NCBI GenBank assembly: GCA_009778325.1
Contig: WRJZ01000025.1
Coordinates: forward strand, 1-33,916
Length of the DNA: 33,916 nucleotides
Origin: Candidatus Endomicrobium neocapritermitis
GTDB taxonomy: Bacteria > Elusimicrobiota > Endomicrobiia > Endomicrobiales > Endomicrobiaceae
Reading direction: 5' to 3'
Part shown: piece after piece, positions 22,925 through 30,691 of the stretch
Numbering within the stretch: the first letter of the stretch is position 1
How the letters are laid out: every line of letters begins with the position of its first letter
Translations under genes and position numbers: made by a program
The notes under the pieces: generated by a model
Told to the model about the DNA's origin: nothing
Database searches by the model: none
The model's input: the letters and a program-made list of their open reading frames with translations, nothing else

Positions 22925-23859
22925 TGTGTGGCAGCCTTTAAAATAATATTAATCGTAATCTGAAGCAAAGCGAGCGGAGCAAGATACTGCCAGCAGAAAC
23001 GTATCATCTGATCCATTCTTATTCTCGCAAAAATTGTCCTGATAACAGCCAAAAGAGAAATAATAAAAGCTATTTTTATCAAGTAAATAAGAATTCCTAA
23101 AATAAAGCCGCTGTTATACCCGAAAGGCATAAACACCGCGGCAAGAAGAGTAGCTACGGCTATCGTCTGTATATTCATCGCCAATTTAAAATACGCGTAC
23201 AAAGGCCCGGTATATTCCGTAAACGTGCCTGCCACGATTTCAGTTTCCGCTTCAGGTATATCAAAAGGAACTTTTTCAAGCTTTCCCTGAACCGCTACCA
23301 GCGCAACACCAAAACCTATAATATTAACTAAAAATAAAAATCCGTTAGCAGAATAAAAATTTATTACCGTCGAAAACGTCCATGAATTTGCAAGGATCCC
23401 AGGAGCCAGAACAGCCATAAGAAGCGGAACTTCATAAGCAAACAGCTGTGTCAAAACGCGCATTGAGCCTATAAGCGAATATAATGACCTCGAATACCAC
23501 CCGCCCAAAAAATAAGTAAGCGTAGGTATTGTCATAATGTAAATTACGGCGACGATATCGCCTTTAAAATTAAACAAGGTATCAGGATTCCACACCGGCA
23601 TGAACAGAAACGCGGTTGTAGCGGCTGCGCAAGCAACAAGCGGCAAAACTTTAAAAATTCTTTTGTCGGCCTCTTCAGGAATAATAAGCTCTTTTGCCAA
23701 AAGTTTTACGAGATCGGCAAAAGGCTGAAACCACGGAGGCCCGATTCTGTTCTGCATTCTGGCATACAGTTTTCTATCCAAATATTCTCCGGCAAGCGCG
23801 AGAATAAGCAGAAATAAAAACCCCGGAAAAATAAAAATCGACAACAATGCTAATAACAT
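22921..23859 (-). CDS. Hydrogenase membrane anchor subunit (NuoH/HycD/EchB-like)
   Basis: 312 residues with about eight membrane helices. It links the soluble hydrogenase arm to the ion-pumping arm. Signatures: EYLDRKLYARMQNRIGPPWF near the N-terminus and EKVPFDIPEAETEIVAGTFT followed by EYTGPLYA in the middle, both diagnostic of the NuoH family and carrying its conserved acidic residues. I chose the ATG at 23859 (AAGGA six bases upstream) rather than the TTG one codon earlier. It follows the large-subunit gene after E14 and overlaps the ferredoxin gene. Confidence 0.93.
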   Translation of the reverse strand: MLLALLSIFIFPGFLFLLILALAGEYLDRKLYARMQNRIGPPWFQPFADLVKLLAKELIIPEEADKRIFKVLPLVACAAATTAFLFMPVWNPDTLFNFKGDIVAVIYIMTIPTLTYFLGGWYSRSLYSLIGSMRVLTQLFAYEVPLLMAVLAPGILANSWTFSTVINFYSANGFLFLVNIIGFGVALVAVQGKLEKVPFDIPEAETEIVAGTFTEYTGPLYAYFKLAMNIQTIAVATLLAAVFMPFGYNSGFILGILIYLIKIAFIISLLAVIRTIFARIRMDQMIRFCWQYLAPLALLQITINIILKAATQ

Positions 23860-23920
23860 CAATTATCCTTTCAGTTTAAATTTGTTTTATGAAATTTAGT
23901 TAAGCACCTTTATATTGTTT

Positions 23921-24016
23921 TGTTGTCGTTGCGAGGAGGAAACTTTGTTTCCGACGCGGCAATCCAGAACTTTATTGTCTAGATTGCTTCGTCATTTCAT
24001 TCCTCGCAATGACGAC
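23921..24016. repeat. Intergenic repeat E14 (GTCATTGCGAGGA type)
   Basis: Contains TTGCGAGGAGGAAACTTTG, hairpin GGAAAC-TTT-GTTTCC, GCGGCAATCCAGA and the inverse AGATTGCTTCGTC, TCCTCGCAATGACGAC. This palindrome type is familiar from many phyla. It interrupts the hydrogenase operon between the large-subunit and NuoH-like genes and lies two bases after the large-subunit stop. Confidence 0.8.
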
Positions 24017-24018
24017 TG

Positions 24019-25239
24019 TCATTTAATATTCAATTTTACCTTACTAAAATCAACGCCTCTGTTCTTTTTGTACCAGTCAATGCTCTGTTCTCTGAGCTGC
24101 TTCCACGTAATTTCAGAAGAAGCCGCGCAGGATTTATCGTTAAGAGCAACTATCATTCTGTCCGTACACGAAAAACAAGGGTCAATTGCCGCGATAACTA
24201 TTGATACATCGGCAAGATAGCCTTTTTCAAGCATAGTTGAAACCGACTGGACATTGGCAAGAGTAGGAGCTCTGAGCTTTACTCTTTCGGGCTTATCCGT
24301 ACCGTTTGAGCGTATATAATGCACGTCCTCGCCCCTTGGCGCTTCGTATCTGCTAACGGCTTCGCCTGCTGTAACTTTTAACGGTGCTGGAACTTTCAAA
24401 GGCGTAGCCGGTAATTTCTTTATAAGCTGTCTTATAATTGAGTATGATTCCATAAGTTCGCCGACGCGAACCAAAGCTCTTCCGTAAACGTCGCAGTGGT
24501 CGTCGGAAATTACTTTAAAATCAATTTCGCCGTAAGCCGCGTACGGATCTTCTTTTCTCGCGTCTCTTGTAATTCCGGACGCTCTGCCCGTAGGCCCTAC
24601 GGCTCCCATTCTTACCGCGTCTTCAGGAGACAAATATCCTACTTTTGAAAGCCTTTTAATTAAAGTTATTTCTTCTGTACAAACCTGAATATAATATTTT
24701 GTTCTCTCTTCAAGAGAATCCATGGCTTTTAAAATCTGCTCTTTTTCGCTTTCTTCAATATCTTTTCTTACACCGCCGATAACATTAACGGCATAGTTGA
24801 CTCTGTTGCCCGTAAGCGACGCAAGCAAGTCCATAATAATTTCCCTGTCGCGCCATGTGTACATAAGCAAAGTGTCAAAACCTATTTCATGGGCGGCAAC
24901 GCCGAGCCATAGGAGATGGCTGTGAATGCGCTCCATTTCGCCGACAATTGAACGTATATACTTTGCCCTCATCGGAACATCCAAACCCGCAAGCTCTTCA
25001 ATAGCCTGAATCATGCACGTGGAATGCGAATGCGAGCATATCCCGCAAACCCTTTCTATCAAATAAATATCGTGAAGATACGGTTTTGTCTCGCAGGCTT
25101 TTTCTATTCCTCTGTGATTGTATCCGAGCTTTACCATTATATTTTCAACTTTTTCACCCTGTAAAGTTACGTCAAAACTCGCCGGCTCTTTTAAAGCAGG
25201 ATGCTGCGGGCCTATCGGTATTACAAGTTTTTTTGTCAT
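24019..25239 (-). CDS. [NiFe] hydrogenase large subunit, group 4 (NuoD/HycE-like)
   Basis: The catalytic subunit that reduces protons to H2 or the reverse. 406 residues. Both metal-binding motifs are intact: RVCGICSHSHS (Cys65, Cys68) and DPCFSCTDR (Cys355, Cys358), so a Ni-Fe centre is expected; true NuoD has lost these cysteines. The start TKKLVIPIGPQHPALKEPAS is NuoD/HycE-like. After Arg361 a 45-residue tail (starting MIVALNDKSC) should be removed by HycI. Unlike HycE it is not fused to a NuoC domain. It overlaps the NuoC-like gene by 4 bp. It belongs with membrane-bound, energy-converting hydrogenases. Confidence 0.93.
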   Translation of the reverse strand: MTKKLVIPIGPQHPALKEPASFDVTLQGEKVENIMVKLGYNHRGIEKACETKPYLHDIYLIERVCGICSHSHSTCMIQAIEELAGLDVPMRAKYIRSIVGEMERIHSHLLWLGVAAHEIGFDTLLMYTWRDREIIMDLLASLTGNRVNYAVNVIGGVRKDIEESEKEQILKAMDSLEERTKYYIQVCTEEITLIKRLSKVGYLSPEDAVRMGAVGPTGRASGITRDARKEDPYAAYGEIDFKVISDDHCDVYGRALVRVGELMESYSIIRQLIKKLPATPLKVPAPLKVTAGEAVSRYEAPRGEDVHYIRSNGTDKPERVKLRAPTLANVQSVSTMLEKGYLADVSIVIAAIDPCFSCTDRMIVALNDKSCAASSEITWKQLREQSIDWYKKNRGVDFSKVKLNIK

Positions 25240-25733
25240 TTGTTTTCCCCCTTTACTTCTTCAGAAGGAGTTTTTTTATCTAATCTGTCCACAGTCCAGT
25301 CTTTTCTCAAAGGATATTCGCCATCCGGCCAGTCATCGGGAAGAGGATACCTTTTTCCTTCCTTCAATCCTTCAATCTTTATGCCGAGCAAATCGTAAAC
25401 TTCTCTTTCCTGCAAATCTGCGGCTGGATACATATCCGTAATCGTTTTAATTGAAAGTTCGCCGTTTTTCGGTATTGATGTCTCTATATTGAGAATAAGC
25501 CCGTTAATGTCAGCCATATGATAAATAAAAGAATAATTTTCTTTATCGTCTAAACCGGTAAGCATGCAAAAAATATCAACTTTCAGATCTTTTGCCGCAA
25601 ACTCCAAAAATTCACGGAACCGGGAATACGGAATCTTCATCCAGATTCTTTTTTCTCTCTGAACTCTTAAGTTTTCAGACAGCTCCGGATATTTAGAAAC
25701 TATTTTTTCGGCTATGGGGTGATTATTTTCCAC
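25236..25733 (-). CDS. Hydrogenase 30-kDa-type subunit (NuoC-like)
   Basis: 165 residues. The middle carries the complex I 30-kDa signature: SIKTITDMYPAADLQEREVY followed by DLLGIKIEGLKEGKRYPLPDDW and then EYPLRKDW. It is a structural subunit that binds the large subunit. The start is GTG at 25733 with GAGGG upstream, overlapping the end of the small-subunit gene by 11 bp; the next ATG in frame would cut off about 30 residues of the domain. In HycE this domain is fused to the large subunit; here it is separate as in EchD or NuoC. Confidence 0.9.
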   Translation of the reverse strand: MENNHPIAEKIVSKYPELSENLRVQREKRIWMKIPYSRFREFLEFAAKDLKVDIFCMLTGLDDKENYSFIYHMADINGLILNIETSIPKNGELSIKTITDMYPAADLQEREVYDLLGIKIEGLKEGKRYPLPDDWPDGEYPLRKDWTVDRLDKKTPSEEVKGENK

Positions 25734-26205
25734 TTTTTGTACCCTCTTTTTCCTCTAAGGCTTTAGCCTCTTTTTCTTCAAAACTCTTCAAAAGTTTAGA
25801 CACTCCGTCAATAATAGCGTCCGGGCTTGTCGGACATCCGGGAATATAGGCGGAAACCGGTATTGCTTCGTCAATGCCCGAAAGCATGTTGTAACAGCCG
25901 TCAAAAATTCCGCCCGAGCATGCGCACGTACCCACGGCAATAACAAATTTAGGCTCAGGCAGCTGCTCATAAATTCTTATAAGCCTGTCTCTTATCTGTC
26001 TTGTGACAGGGCCTGAACACAAAAGGACGTCGGCATGTCTCGGCGTTCCTTTAAGCTGTATGCCGAATCTCTCCAAATCGTACGTAGGAGTAAGCGCCGC
26101 GACTATTTCAATATCGCAAGCATTGCACGCACCGGTATTGAAATGTATTATCCACGGAGATTTAAGGCGTGCCCAGTTAACAAGTTTTTGAACCGATTTA
26201 ATCAT
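25723..26205 (-). CDS. Hydrogenase small subunit (NuoB/HycG/EchC-like)
   Basis: 160 residues; binds the [4Fe-4S] cluster nearest the Ni-Fe site. Ligands: GACNACDIE (Cys27, Cys30), GTCACSGG (Cys94) and PGCPTSP (Cys124). The first pair is spaced CxxC as in [NiFe] hydrogenases; NuoB of complex I has adjacent cysteines, so this supports a hydrogenase and not a quinone reductase. The C-terminal tail is charged (EEKEAKALEEKEGTKSGK). Its start overlaps the NuoA-like gene by 8 bp. Confidence 0.93.
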   Translation of the reverse strand: MIKSVQKLVNWARLKSPWIIHFNTGACNACDIEIVAALTPTYDLERFGIQLKGTPRHADVLLCSGPVTRQIRDRLIRIYEQLPEPKFVIAVGTCACSGGIFDGCYNMLSGIDEAIPVSAYIPGCPTSPDAIIDGVSKLLKSFEEKEAKALEEKEGTKSGK

Positions 26206-26554
26206 TTCTTTCGCTCCGGAATATTATAAGTATGCTTAAACAAGCAGCAACGACAAAAAGCAAGGCCGTTGACAGCGAATCCGTAATCTCTTCCGGAGAA
26301 GTAGCTATTACAAGAACAATCACGTGCATTATGGTAAAGAAAAAAGCAAACGGAAAAAACTCGCTGTAATTCGGACGTATTCTATGCTCTTTAACGTCTT
26401 CGCCGCAGGCATAAGCCTTTGTTTTTCCTTCGGGATTATCAGGGTTTTTATACGATATTTTTTCCGTAAAAAAAGAAAGTATCAGAAAAAATACGAATAT
26501 CAGTAAAAAAACTACCGGAGGCAAAATTATAATTAAAGCATACGGGCAATTCAT
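26198..26554 (-). CDS. NuoA-like membrane subunit
   Basis: 118 residues with three membrane helices (about 7-30, 66-88, 93-112). The loop KTKAYACGEDVKEHRIRPNY holds the conserved CGE of the NuoA family, and SEFFPFAFFFTIMHVIVLVI is the second helix. Where NuoA of complex I usually has FDVE, this reads MHVI, so the conserved acidic pair is replaced. NuoA homologues are absent from Ech and from Hyc/Hyf, so its presence makes this complex more like complete complex I. It starts 2 bp after the NuoK-like gene. Confidence 0.8.
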   Translation of the reverse strand: MNCPYALIIILPPVVFLLIFVFFLILSFFTEKISYKNPDNPEGKTKAYACGEDVKEHRIRPNYSEFFPFAFFFTIMHVIVLVIATSPEEITDSLSTALLFVVAACLSILIIFRSERND

Positions 26555-26556
26555 TT

Positions 26557-26877
26557 TTATCCTTTAATATTTTTTATATTTTCAACGTCTAATGAATTAT
26601 GTTTTTTCGCGATATTTATTATATAACCGGCCGCGATCATCAAAATGACAACTTCAATGACTATCATAGTTATAATTAAAGGCTCCATCAAATGCGGCCT
26701 TCCGTTAAAAAATCCCGCTGCGGCAAGAAGTATCGTTACGCCTTTTGTCATTATTTCAAGGCCGATAATCATCGAAATAATATTTCTTGTGACAATAATC
26801 GCGTAAATTCCGATTACAAACAGTACCGGAGCTGTTATTAAATACAGTTTGAAAAGCATTAAAGCTTCATAGCTCAT
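26557..26877 (-). CDS. NuoK/MrpC-like membrane subunit
   Basis: 106 residues with three membrane helices. ARNIISM-type segment TRNIISMIIGLEIMTKGVTI carries the conserved Glu of NuoK helix 2 (GLEIM), and the third helix has MIVIEVVILMIAAG with a second Glu. It would form part of the proton path. It overlaps the NuoJ-like gene by 4 bp (ATGA). Confidence 0.88.
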   Translation of the reverse strand: MSYEALMLFKLYLITAPVLFVIGIYAIIVTRNIISMIIGLEIMTKGVTILLAAAGFFNGRPHLMEPLIITMIVIEVVILMIAAGYIINIAKKHNSLDVENIKNIKG

Positions 26878-27377
26878 TTTTTGTCATCCTTATTATCTTT
26901 AAACAAAACAACAACGCCGAAAACTCCCGTCAAAATTATTATTATCTGACCTATCAAATCAATCTGTTTCAAGTGCCACATCGCCGCTTTGTCGGAAATC
27001 TCAGCGGCTTCGGAGACGTCAAGAATCGGGATAAAATTAATTCCCTTTGTAAGCATGTAAAAAGACGCGGCGCAAATGATTATTAAAACCGGAAGAAGAA
27101 GGAACTTTTTAAACATATTGTCTCTTTCTTCAAAGCGTTCTTCGACAGTCAGCGGATTTGTTAAGCTTATAACGCTTATAAATATAACAGTTATAAGCCC
27201 GGCACAGACAGAAAGTTCAAATATTGCCGCAAGCGGCATATTTAAAACAAAAAGAACTATTGTGACAAATATGCTTATCGCCGCAAGCATTATTGCCGCT
27301 CTTATCACCCTTGTGCGCACAACGGCAAAAGCCGCGCAGATAATTATTAATGATAATAATAAAATGTGAATAGCCAT
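26874..27377 (-). CDS. NuoJ-like membrane subunit
   Basis: 167 residues with about five membrane helices. VIRAAIMLAAISIFVTIVLF and FELSVCAGLITVIFISVISL match the NuoJ / MbhD-type core. The C-terminal segment LKQIDLIGQIIIILTGVFGV followed by VVLFK forms another helix. The loop TVEERFEERDNMFKKF is cytoplasmic. AAAGGGG precedes the ATG. It is the first gene after E15. Confidence 0.82.
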   Translation of the reverse strand: MAIHILLLSLIIICAAFAVVRTRVIRAAIMLAAISIFVTIVLFVLNMPLAAIFELSVCAGLITVIFISVISLTNPLTVEERFEERDNMFKKFLLLPVLIIICAASFYMLTKGINFIPILDVSEAAEISDKAAMWHLKQIDLIGQIIIILTGVFGVVVLFKDNKDDKK

Positions 27378-27389
27378 TTAACCCCTTTA

Positions 27390-27503
27390 AACAACAGTTA
27401 ATAGTTTCGGTGTTTTCGCGAAGTGAAAACCTAATTAATAGATTTCGGCTTCGCCGAAATACAACAACTATTAGTTATTATCTATTAACTATTAACTGCC
27501 GTT
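27390..27503. repeat. Intergenic palindromic element E15
   Basis: Left AACAACAGTTAATAG pairs with right CTATTAACTATTAACTG and the end TGCCGTT (27497-27503). Inner hairpins: TTTTCGCGAAGTGAAAA and TTTCGGC-TTC-GCCGAAA. On the minus strand the end reads TTAACGGCA and supplies the TAA stop of the NuoN-like gene. It splits the hydrogenase operon between its antiporter and JKABCD parts. Confidence 0.85.
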
Positions 27504-28920
27504 AAATAATTCCCACTGCCGGAAAAATCAAAGTTTTAATTATATAATAAAAACCGATACCCGCAAGTATCGTTATCGCGCATAAAACAACCGCCGGAAC
27601 GGTAAAGGACAAAGGCGCTTCCTTAACATTTTCCACATTTGGCGAAACTTCGCCGAAAAATACTTTCTTCTGCAAATTCAGGAAATATGCCATAGTTAAT
27701 ATGCCGGCAAGTATCGCCACTAAAGCAAAACCTTTATAGTTGGCAGACCACAATGCAATTATAATAAAAAGTTTGCTCCAAAAACCCGATAAAGGCGGAA
27801 ATCCCGCAGCTGATAAAAACGCAATAGCCGTAGTAGCGGAGGTCACGGGCATTTTTGCGCCAAGACCGCCGAAACTGTCGACATCAAGCCTGCCGGTCTG
27901 CTTTTCAACGGCGGCGGCATTCAGGAATAAAAGAGACTTAAATATCGCATGGTTAAAAATGTGAAATACGGCTGCCGCTATGCCGAAAGCAGTTCCCGCG
28001 CCTATTGCCATAACAATATATCCTACCTGGCTTATGCTTGAATAAGCCAAAACTTTTTTAAAATCTTTCTGCGTTATAGCGGCAACCGCGCCGGCTACAA
28101 CCGAAACAGAACCGACTATTAAAAGAACCATCTTTATATTATCATTAAACCCAACAACGGAATAAAAAAATCTTATAAGAGCAAATGTTCCCGTAGTTTT
28201 TGTAACTATGCCGCCCAAAAATATTGAAACTCCGGCAGGGGCAGAAGAGTAAGCGCCGGGAAGCCACGCGTGAAAAGGTATTAATCCGCCTTTTATCAGA
28301 AGACCGCTTACAAAAAGCATTATTGCAAGCAAAATAATCGTATTTCCTCCGAAGTTGTGTACGGCTGCCGATATCTCTTCAAACCCGGTTCCGCCCGCCA
28401 CAAGAAAAAACAGCGCCACGGAAAAAAGCATCATAACCGTGGCAATCGAAGAAATTATAAAATATTTAAAGCCGCCTTCAAGAGAACTTTCTGTCTTATC
28501 CAAAACAATCATTATGTATGAAGCCGCCGCTATCACTTCAATAAATACATAAACCGTAAAAATATCCCGCGCAAAAACTATTCCGTTTATGCCCGCAACC
28601 GCCAAAAGCATAAGATTAGAAAGAGAAAATAATCTGCTGTCATGCTTTACGAATGATTTTGAAGTCATAAGCGCCGTGAAAGCGACAATAGCGGCGGAAA
28701 TAAGCATTATCTTGGATATTCCGTCGGCATAAACATTCAGGCGGAATAGCTTATTTACAACTTCCGCAAGCTGAACCGAACCGAACGTCGGAATAAAAAT
28801 GGCTATAAGCTGGTAAGCAAAAAAAGCCAAAGCAACATAATATGCCGTTTTTCCGGAAAGCCTCGGAATATTAAGCAAAATTACCAAAAGAATAGGAATA
28901 AAAATAAGTGAAACCGTCAT
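27502..28920 (-). CDS. Antiporter-like ion-pumping subunit (NuoN/MrpD-like)
   Basis: 472 residues with about thirteen or fourteen membrane helices of the proton_antipo_M family. VFIEVIAAASYIMIVLD holds the conserved Glu of helix 5; GLLIKGGLIPFHAWLPGAYS the Lys of helix 7; TQKDFKKVLAYSSISQVGYI and VFHIFNHAIFKSLLFL the later signatures. Third antiporter-like gene of the operon. AGAGGAC precedes the ATG. Its stop is supplied by E15. Classification as N, M or L is approximate. Confidence 0.88.
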   Translation of the reverse strand: MTVSLIFIPILLVILLNIPRLSGKTAYYVALAFFAYQLIAIFIPTFGSVQLAEVVNKLFRLNVYADGISKIMLISAAIVAFTALMTSKSFVKHDSRLFSLSNLMLLAVAGINGIVFARDIFTVYVFIEVIAAASYIMIVLDKTESSLEGGFKYFIISSIATVMMLFSVALFFLVAGGTGFEEISAAVHNFGGNTIILLAIMLFVSGLLIKGGLIPFHAWLPGAYSSAPAGVSIFLGGIVTKTTGTFALIRFFYSVVGFNDNIKMVLLIVGSVSVVAGAVAAITQKDFKKVLAYSSISQVGYIVMAIGAGTAFGIAAAVFHIFNHAIFKSLLFLNAAAVEKQTGRLDVDSFGGLGAKMPVTSATTAIAFLSAAGFPPLSGFWSKLFIIIALWSANYKGFALVAILAGILTMAYFLNLQKKVFFGEVSPNVENVKEAPLSFTVPAVVLCAITILAGIGFYYIIKTLIFPAVGII

Positions 28921-28927
28921 CTGTCCT

Positions 28928-30691
28928 CTATACGAAAAATAAAATTATTACCGCTATGCCGCACAAAGCCCAAATTATATATCTGGACATGCTCCCGTTA
29001 TGAGCTTTTTTAAAAAGCTCCGAGCAAAATAAAACGGATTTTACAAAAGCCGTGTCATAAACCCAGTTTAAAGCTTTATCAAAACTGAATGAAGCTTCGG
29101 CAAAATAATTATAAAAATTCATCGCTAAATTGTACGGGTCGGCATTTTCATTTTCATCAAGTTTGTCTATTTTCAAAACCGAAACGACAGGCTTTACAAA
29201 ACCCAGCCCGTTGTTATATTTTTTATATCCGGCAATAAAATTAACAAGAACAACTACAAGAGCCGAAAGCGAAACTATTATAATCAAAAGACTGGCATGC
29301 TCTTGCGCGGGAAAAGGAATCTCGTTATGAATAATCGCAAGCGGAATATCTTTAAATATACCTAACATTAAGCACAATAATGCCGCAGTTACCGTCGGAA
29401 TCATTGAAGTTACCGGATATTCAAAAAATTTGGCGTCATCGTTAAAAAATATTTTCCCGAGCCAGTTCAAAGCAGCGCTTGAGCATAAAAATGTCACAAG
29501 AATCATAATTATATACCAAACAATGCCTAAGTGCAAAGCGCCTTCATAAATCATTTCTTTTGAATAAAACGCCGCAAACAGCGGAACGCCTATAAATGAA
29601 GCTATTGCCAAAATAAAACACATAAATATATACGGATTCTTTTTATATGAAACCGTTTCGGCTTTGCTGTCATCTATAATTCCTGCTGCGAAAAACAAAC
29701 ATGACTTATATATTGTATGCGCCAAAAGATGCAAAACCGCTCCTGCAACTGCCACGGGAAGAGCCGTCAGCATGGCTATCATCATAAAACTGCCCTGGCT
29801 TATGCTTGTATAAATGAGCGTTTTTTTGAAACTCTTCTGGCTGTTTGCCAAAAGAGCCGCAAGAACTGCGCTGACGGCAACAACGCCGATTAATATATAA
29901 GTTATCAAACTGCCGCCGGAAACGCCGAATATTTTCAAAGCTACATACAATATATATATACCTAAAATTTTTTCCGCGGCTGTGGCCATAAAAACCATGA
30001 AAGGGACAGAAGTTTTTTCCGAAGCTTCCGGCATCCAGCTGTGAAAAGGCATCACTCCGAGTTTGCCCGCAGCGCCTATCACTATGAAAATAAACGCGAC
30101 AGCCGGCAAAAAGCCCTCAAGCGAGAGCGAAACTTCGGAAATATTCATTGTTTTTGTCAGGAAGTAAACAATCCCGATTCCCATCATCAAAAATAAATCG
30201 GCTATTGCCGTAATTGTAAAAGCTTTAATAGCGAGCTTTTTATTATTATTTGCCGAAGCCAGTATCATCATAACAAAAGGAATCGCCAAAGCTTCAATAA
30301 AAACTAAAAGAAAGATAAAGCTGTCGGTAATCAAAGCGCCGTTTACGCACGCAAGAGCAAAAAGCATGCCTGCTTTAAAAAGATGCGCTTTCGGATTATC
30401 TTTCATGCTTCTTACGGCAAATATAGCCGCCAGCAAAGCAAAAAACGCCGCAATTACAAGAAAAAACTCTACAAACCTTGTCATTATTACGGAAAAATAA
30501 AAATTAAAAGCCGCCCATTCCAAGTAAATAAAGATATCTTTCGCAAAATAATAACAAACCGCCCATAAATTGAACACAACGACAGTTACGAAAAATACTT
30601 CCTTAAATTTTCTATATTTTTCCGGCGTGAAAAAAAGCGCTATTGAGAATAAAACCGGAATGATGATTAGAAACAGTATCAATACGTTCAT
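28928..30691 (-). CDS. Antiporter-like ion-pumping subunit (longest, NuoL-like)
   Basis: 587 residues, with an N-terminal proton_antipo_M-type core and a long C-terminal extension (about 470-587) ending in a final helix, as in NuoL/HyfB-type subunits. Conserved Glu in LLVFIEALAIPFVMM; Lys in GAAGKLGVMPFHSWMPEASE; NSQKSFKKTLIYTSISQGSF follows. The usual APTPVSALIHA segment after helix 7 reads KTSVPFMVFM, a marked deviation. It overlaps the previous gene by 4 bp and ends 7 bp before the next. Confidence 0.85.
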   Translation of the reverse strand: MNVLILFLIIIPVLFSIALFFTPEKYRKFKEVFFVTVVVFNLWAVCYYFAKDIFIYLEWAAFNFYFSVIMTRFVEFFLVIAAFFALLAAIFAVRSMKDNPKAHLFKAGMLFALACVNGALITDSFIFLLVFIEALAIPFVMMILASANNNKKLAIKAFTITAIADLFLMMGIGIVYFLTKTMNISEVSLSLEGFLPAVAFIFIVIGAAGKLGVMPFHSWMPEASEKTSVPFMVFMATAAEKILGIYILYVALKIFGVSGGSLITYILIGVVAVSAVLAALLANSQKSFKKTLIYTSISQGSFMMIAMLTALPVAVAGAVLHLLAHTIYKSCLFFAAGIIDDSKAETVSYKKNPYIFMCFILAIASFIGVPLFAAFYSKEMIYEGALHLGIVWYIIMILVTFLCSSAALNWLGKIFFNDDAKFFEYPVTSMIPTVTAALLCLMLGIFKDIPLAIIHNEIPFPAQEHASLLIIIVSLSALVVVLVNFIAGYKKYNNGLGFVKPVVSVLKIDKLDENENADPYNLAMNFYNYFAEASFSFDKALNWVYDTAFVKSVLFCSELFKKAHNGSMSRYIIWALCGIAVIILFFV

